NCBI GenBank assembly: GCA_023667385.1
Contig: JAMPAE010000083.1
Location: 1 to 6,802 of the forward strand
Source of the DNA: Ruminococcus sp.
GTDB taxonomy: Bacteria > Bacillota > Clostridia > Oscillospirales > Acutalibacteraceae
Length of the DNA stretch: 6,802 nt
Reading direction: 5' to 3'
The notes beneath the pieces are model-generated. The model worked only from the letters and a program-made list of their open reading frames with translations, was not told the origin of the DNA and searched no databases. Shown piece by piece: positions 1 through 4,200 of the stretch. Within the stretch, counting starts at the first letter, position 1. Every line of letters starts with the position of its first letter. Both the position numbers and the translations under genes were made by a program.

Positions 1-32
1 TTTTCAGGTGCTAAGCTTTAACGATTTTACTG

Positions 33-53
33 TGCGGAAACACACTTTCCGCA
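33..53. repeat. Inverted repeat (hairpin) in the leader of the deacetylase gene
   Basis: TGCGGAAA (33-40) and TTTCCGCA (46-53) are perfect reverse complements around a 5-base CACAC loop. The outer GATTTT (23-28) could also pair with AAAATC (53-58) across a bulge. No T-run follows on either strand, so it is a poor intrinsic terminator. It could be a 5' UTR stem or an operator for a dimeric regulator, or chance. No convincing -35/-10 pair was found in bases 1-85, so the promoter may lie to the left of the window or the gene may be part of an operon. Confidence 0.4.
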
Positions 54-85
54 AAATCATATTCAAGCGCATACCGTAAAACAAC

Positions 86-92
86 AAGGAGG
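86..92 (+). promoter_or_regulatory. Ribosome binding site (AAGGAGG) for the deacetylase gene
   Basis: AAGGAGG matches the anti-Shine-Dalgarno consensus and lies 8 bases before the ATG at 101. It fixes that ATG as the start. A full consensus site of this kind is typical of Firmicutes. Confidence 0.93.
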
Positions 93-100
93 TTTTTAAC

Positions 101-160
101 ATGAAAAAATTTTTTTGCTTTTGTTTATCATTAACCATGATTTTTTCACTTTGCGCCTGC
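101..160 (+). other. Type II (lipoprotein) signal peptide and lipidated cysteine
   Basis: The leader has two lysines (residues 2-3), a hydrophobic core (residues 4-16) and the lipobox Leu17-Cys18-Ala19-Cys20. Cleavage by signal peptidase II is predicted before Cys20, encoded at 158-160, placing the enzyme on the outer face of the cytoplasmic membrane. Cysteines at 6, 8 and 18 within the leader are slightly unusual but do not disturb the lipobox. Confidence 0.88.
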
Positions 161-1147
161 GGCAGAAATAACGGCGTCATCAATGAGTCATATGACCCGG
201 CAACAACAAAAGGCGAACCAAGCGATACCACGGTGACCGAGCAAATCACAACCGAAGCCGAAAGCCGTGCCGCCGAAAAGCAAACCGAAATTGATGTTCC
301 TGATTCAAGCGCAATCAATTACAACGTCGGCGAGGACATGATCATCACGGGAATCAGTGGTTCTGACACTGCAACAGGCTTTGCACCGCTTGAAAAAATC
401 AGCTACACTGTTTCCGACCCGAACAACACGAAGGGCTTGTCAACAAAAAAGCTTTCACACTCACACGGCCCGGCAAGCGGCGGCGAACCGCACCATACTG
501 TTGTTGCCTTTCAGAACACCTTTGACAAATACGGTGCTCTCACACTCGACCGCACAAGCAAGGAGAAGGTTTTATATCTGACGTTTGACTGCGGCTGGGA
601 ATATGAAAACCTGACAAGCAAGGTTCTTGACACACTGAAAGAAAAAAATGTTCCTGCAATTTTCTTCTGCACGCTTGATCACATCAAAAAGCAGCCTGAG
701 CTTATCAAAAGAATGATTGCCGAAGGGCATATTGTCGGCAACCATTCCAACACACATCCGTCTTTCGCTTCAATTGACCGCACAAAAATGGCAGAGGAAA
801 TCGAAACCACTGAAAACTATCTGCGTGAAAACTTCGGCTACGCTGCAAAATACTTCCGTTTTCCCGCAGGGGAATATAACGAAAGTGCCCTTGACCTTGT
901 TGCTTCGCTCGGCTACATGAGCGTGTTCTGGTCGGTCGCATATAACGACTGGAATGTTGAAAAAATTCAGGGCAAGGATTACGCAGTTGAAACCGTGCTC
1001 TCAAGGCTTCACAACGGTGCAGTCATTCTTCTGCACTCTGTTTCAAAAGATAATGCCGCAGCCCTTGGTGAAATCATTGACAAGGCACGTGAGCAAGGCT
1101 ATGAGTTCAAGGCGCTGACTGATTACGTGATGCCCAAAGGCGCATGA
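101..1147 (+). CDS. Lipoprotein polysaccharide deacetylase, PdaA-type (peptidoglycan N-acetylmuramic acid de-N-acetylase)
   Basis: The 348-residue product is predicted to remove acetyl groups from peptidoglycan amino sugars outside the membrane. In Bacillus subtilis, PdaA acts on muramic acid during formation of spore-cortex delta-lactam. Residues 1-19 are a lipoprotein signal with lipobox LCAC (Cys20 lipidated). Residues 21-95 are a Thr/Ser/Glu-rich linker. The NodB-fold domain spans about 155-342: TFDCGWE (161-167, Asp163 the expected catalytic base), HSNTH (215-219, metal-ligand histidines), RFPAGE (253-258), DW (283-284) and LLH (310-312, catalytic His312). The stretches 'EGHIVGNH' and 'FWSVAYNDW' resemble PdaA more than generic chitin deacetylases. 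The second Asp of the usual TFDDG motif is Cys164 here; PdaA-type enzymes also vary at this site. B. subtilis PdaA is about 263 residues, the excess here being the lipoprotein leader and linker. The gene ends in tandem in-frame TGA codons (1145-1150). Whether its role is sporulation or vegetative wall modification cannot be told from this window. Confidence 0.92.
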   Translation: MKKFFCFCLSLTMIFSLCACGRNNGVINESYDPATTKGEPSDTTVTEQITTEAESRAAEKQTEIDVPDSSAINYNVGEDMIITGISGSDTATGFAPLEKISYTVSDPNNTKGLSTKKLSHSHGPASGGEPHHTVVAFQNTFDKYGALTLDRTSKEKVLYLTFDCGWEYENLTSKVLDTLKEKNVPAIFFCTLDHIKKQPELIKRMIAEGHIVGNHSNTHPSFASIDRTKMAEEIETTENYLRENFGYAAKYFRFPAGEYNESALDLVASLGYMSVFWSVAYNDWNVEKIQGKDYAVETVLSRLHNGAVILLHSVSKDNAAALGEIIDKAREQGYEFKALTDYVMPKGA

Positions 1148-1154
1148 TGAAAAC

Positions 1155-1186
1155 AATCCCCAAGCCTATTTCTAAGCTTGGGGATT
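1155..1186. terminator. Intrinsic terminator hairpin between the convergent genes, probably bidirectional
   Basis: AATCCCCAAGC (1155-1165) pairs perfectly with GCTTGGGGATT (1176-1186) around a 10-base loop, an 11-bp stem with a GC-rich middle. On the plus strand it begins 7 bases after the deacetylase stop and is followed by TTTGATTGTG. On the minus strand the stem is followed by GTTTTCATCATG. Both tails are only moderately T-rich. Its place between two facing stop codons fits a shared terminator. A smaller stem, AACTCA/TGAGTT (1200-1205 and 1210-1215), sits nearer the large gene's stop and may add to it. Nothing else was seen in the 98-base gap. Confidence 0.8.
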
Positions 1187-1245
1187 TGATTGTGATTTCA
1201 ACTCATTGCTGAGTTTGATGTGACACTGATTGGTTCAGCCTATTC

Positions 1246-4200
1246 TTATTTGAAAAGGTTTTTGAACCAGTCAATGATTCTCTGGAAGAATGCTTTAATC
1301 TTCTGGAAGAATGTCAGTGTGCCGCCGGAGGCAACGCCGCCTTCATCGAAGATACCGCCGAGGTGCTTGTTAAGAGTCTGCTTGAGAATCTTTGAAACAG
1401 CAACCAAGTATGGATCGCCGCTTTCTTCAAAGAGCTTGAGAACTGTTATCCAAACATTGTTAACGTTGTGATAAATCTTATCCGCATTGTCGAAGCCTCT
1501 GTCAAGACCATAGAAGATGTAATAGATTACGAAGAGGATACCGCTCATTGTCGGATCTTCTGCAACCTTATCTGCTGCAAAGTCGATGAGATCGCACACT
1601 GTGGTGTATGATTTTTCGTCGGTAATATAATCTTTGAAGATGTCCTTAACCTTCTGTCTGTTTTCGTCCATAACAACGAACTTAACAACAAGACGGAGAA
1701 GAACAGTTACCATGTCGGCTCTGTCAAGGTTCGATGCATACTGCATCTTGTAATATTTCTCGCCGTTGATGGATTTGTAGCTTACAACCTTACCTGTGGT
1801 AAGTTCAACAATCGGATCCATTGCAATCGGTGTGAGGTCATAACCTGTGAGTTCCTGAAGCTTATCAAATGCAAGGTTTACAAGCCACTCAAAGTTATAT
1901 GTCTTCAAATCAAGGCCGAGAAGTTCCATGATGCTTGCCTTGCCGATAATCGGGCTGAGTGCTGCAAGAACAGTGTCAGCCGAGTTAGCGATGTTGTTTA
2001 CGCAAGTGTCAAGTCCGTTTGAATCAATGAAGTAAACAAGTTCCGGAATCATGTCGAAAATCTTGTTTGCAGGATCTTTTGCAATGTCATCAATTCTTGC
2101 AAGAACCGGATCAATAACAGCTCTTACTGCCTTTGCAGGATCTTTGTTGATGATCTTCTTAAATTCAGCCGGAGTTGCAATCTTCTTGCAGTCAAGTGCT
2201 TCAAGAAGCGGAACGATACCATATGCATAGCCTTCAGAACCCGGGATAACGATCTGTGTCTTACCGTTGATGTCATAGAAGAAGCTGATGTCTTCACCGG
2301 CAAGAAGAACCTTGAGAATCGGATGAAGCGGAGCTACGATTTGAGCAAGTGCATCAGCAAATGATTCTTTGTCACCGTCGTTAACCTTAACAGTCATCTT
2401 ATCCCATGCTGTGAGATCAAGACCGAGTGAGGTTTTAAGAATTGAAACGATGTACTTACCATATGGTTCAAGCTGTGAAATCTGAGCTGTAAGTCCTTTG
2501 AGTGCATTGATAATAGCATCTGCGTTAGCCTGAGTATAAAGGTTACCGTTGAGAAGCTGATCAATGAGGTTTGTGAGGTTTCTGATCTGTACGCCGTTAA
2601 TTTCAAAGCCGAGCAAGCAAAGGATGTCATCAATGAAATCCGGAAGACGGTCAGCAATGTACTGAGCCTTTTCTCTTGTCCAGATGTTATTATATGTGCC
2701 CTTGAACTTAACTGATGTTTCAACTGCGCTGAATGTCTTGTTTGTGTCAGCATATTCAGTATAGAGCCATGAGAAGTTCTGCATTGCCTTTGCTTCGGTG
2801 AGGGTAAGAACCTTATAGATTGAACCGTAAACGTCTTCACCAAGAAGCTTTGTAAGAGGTTCTTCATTGTCTTCATACTTGATGTTTTCGATAACAAGTG
2901 AGAGAAGTATGGTGAGCATATCTCTCTTTGTTTCCTTGTCAGAATATGACATCTTGTAAGCTGTTTTGCCGTTTACAGATTCATAAGCTTTAACCTTACC
3001 GATATAGAAGCTTTCAATGAATGATTTGCTGTCAGCTCTGAACTTGATGCCTGTTGCATCAGTAATAAGATCGAGGATGGTTGAGAATGTGATGCTCTTG
3101 ATTGGGAAGCCGATGAGGCCTTCAATGTCAACTTCACCAATGAGTGATTCAACAGCACCAAGAAGTGCTTCAACAGGAGCAAGAACGTTTGTCACAACAG
3201 TTGCAACACCGCCTGCGTTGATGAAGTAAACAAGGTTCGGGAGCATATCAAGAAGCTTGCTTACAGTGTCGCCTGTGCAAAGATCTGAAACCTTACCGAG
3301 GAGAGCTGCAACAACAAAGCTTACTGCTTCTGCGCCGTTTTTATAATCGCCTGCCGGTTTTGCTTCGCAGCCGAGAGCCTCAAGAAGAGGAGCAATGCCG
3401 TTTGCATAGCCTTGACCGCCTGCGATTGTGATGATGTCATCACCGTTGATGTCGTTGAAGAATGTGTATGATTTGCCGAGGAAGAGCCATTCAATGATTC
3501 TGCCTGCCGGAGCAACAGCTTCTGTGAGGGCAGCCACGAATGTATCCTTTGAGTTAACGCCCCACTTCTTGTTGCAGGTAACGTTAACGATCTTGCCGTC
3601 AGCATCTCTTTCAATGTCGCACATCTTGAACCATGCGTCAATGTCAGCGTCAAGAACTGCACCAACTGCATCAAGAATTGCCTTATCAAGGTTGCCGAGA
3701 AGTTTAACGATTTCAGGAATGATTGCGTTGAGAACGTCATCTTTATAAACGTTATCTGCAAGAGCAGCTTCAAGAATTGTTCCGACTGTTGAACCGTCGC
3801 CCTTAATTGCGCCGATTACATCGTCAATGATCTTACCGAGATTTTCAGCAAGATATTCAGCCGTCTTATCGTTCCAGTTGTTTGTATACTTGGTGTAGTT
3901 TGCATAAGCAAGACCTGAACGCTTCGGAAGTCCGTTTGCTGCAAGCTTATCAAGTGCATCTTCACCGTCATACATATAAGCCCAGTTCGGCTCAATATAT
4001 GTGATGTTGCTGATGATACCGTCAAGGATGCCGAAGAGAACGCTTACAATGTCTTCACCAAGAAGCTTGCTGAACAATTCTCTGTTATCCTTAACAAGGT
4101 CAAGTGCAAGGCTGAGGATGATTGTGATCATGTCTGCTCTTGATTCTTTGTCATTATACTGCATCTTATAAGCAAACTCGCCGTTTGCAGAAACAAACTG

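Noticed and set aside
2..79. Open plus-strand frame ending in TAA at 77-79 as the tail of an upstream gene
   Set aside because: Only 25 codons are visible, which is not unusual by chance, and the peptide is not recognisable. A second frame also closes at 19-21, so the choice cannot be made from this window.
4..318. 104-codon minus-strand reading frame over the start of the deacetylase gene
   Set aside because: It is antisense to the signal peptide and linker, which are well supported by ribosome binding site, lipobox and downstream domain. It shows no motif of its own.
1504..1545. Hydrophobic stretch SGILFVIYYIFYGL as a transmembrane helix
   Set aside because: It is only about 14 uncharged residues, sits at the position of the aromatic exit segment of the other units, and is followed by more repeat sequence. 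A buried helix is more likely.
2394..2897. 167-codon minus-strand reading frame
   Set aside because: It lies wholly inside repeat unit 3/4 of the giant gene in another frame, is Ser/Leu/His-rich without motifs and has no ribosome binding site. The in-frame repeats of the host gene explain the sequence.
3321..3773. 150-codon minus-strand reading frame
   Set aside because: It is a shadow frame of the giant gene. Its composition is low-complexity Ser/Leu/Thr and it shows no domain.
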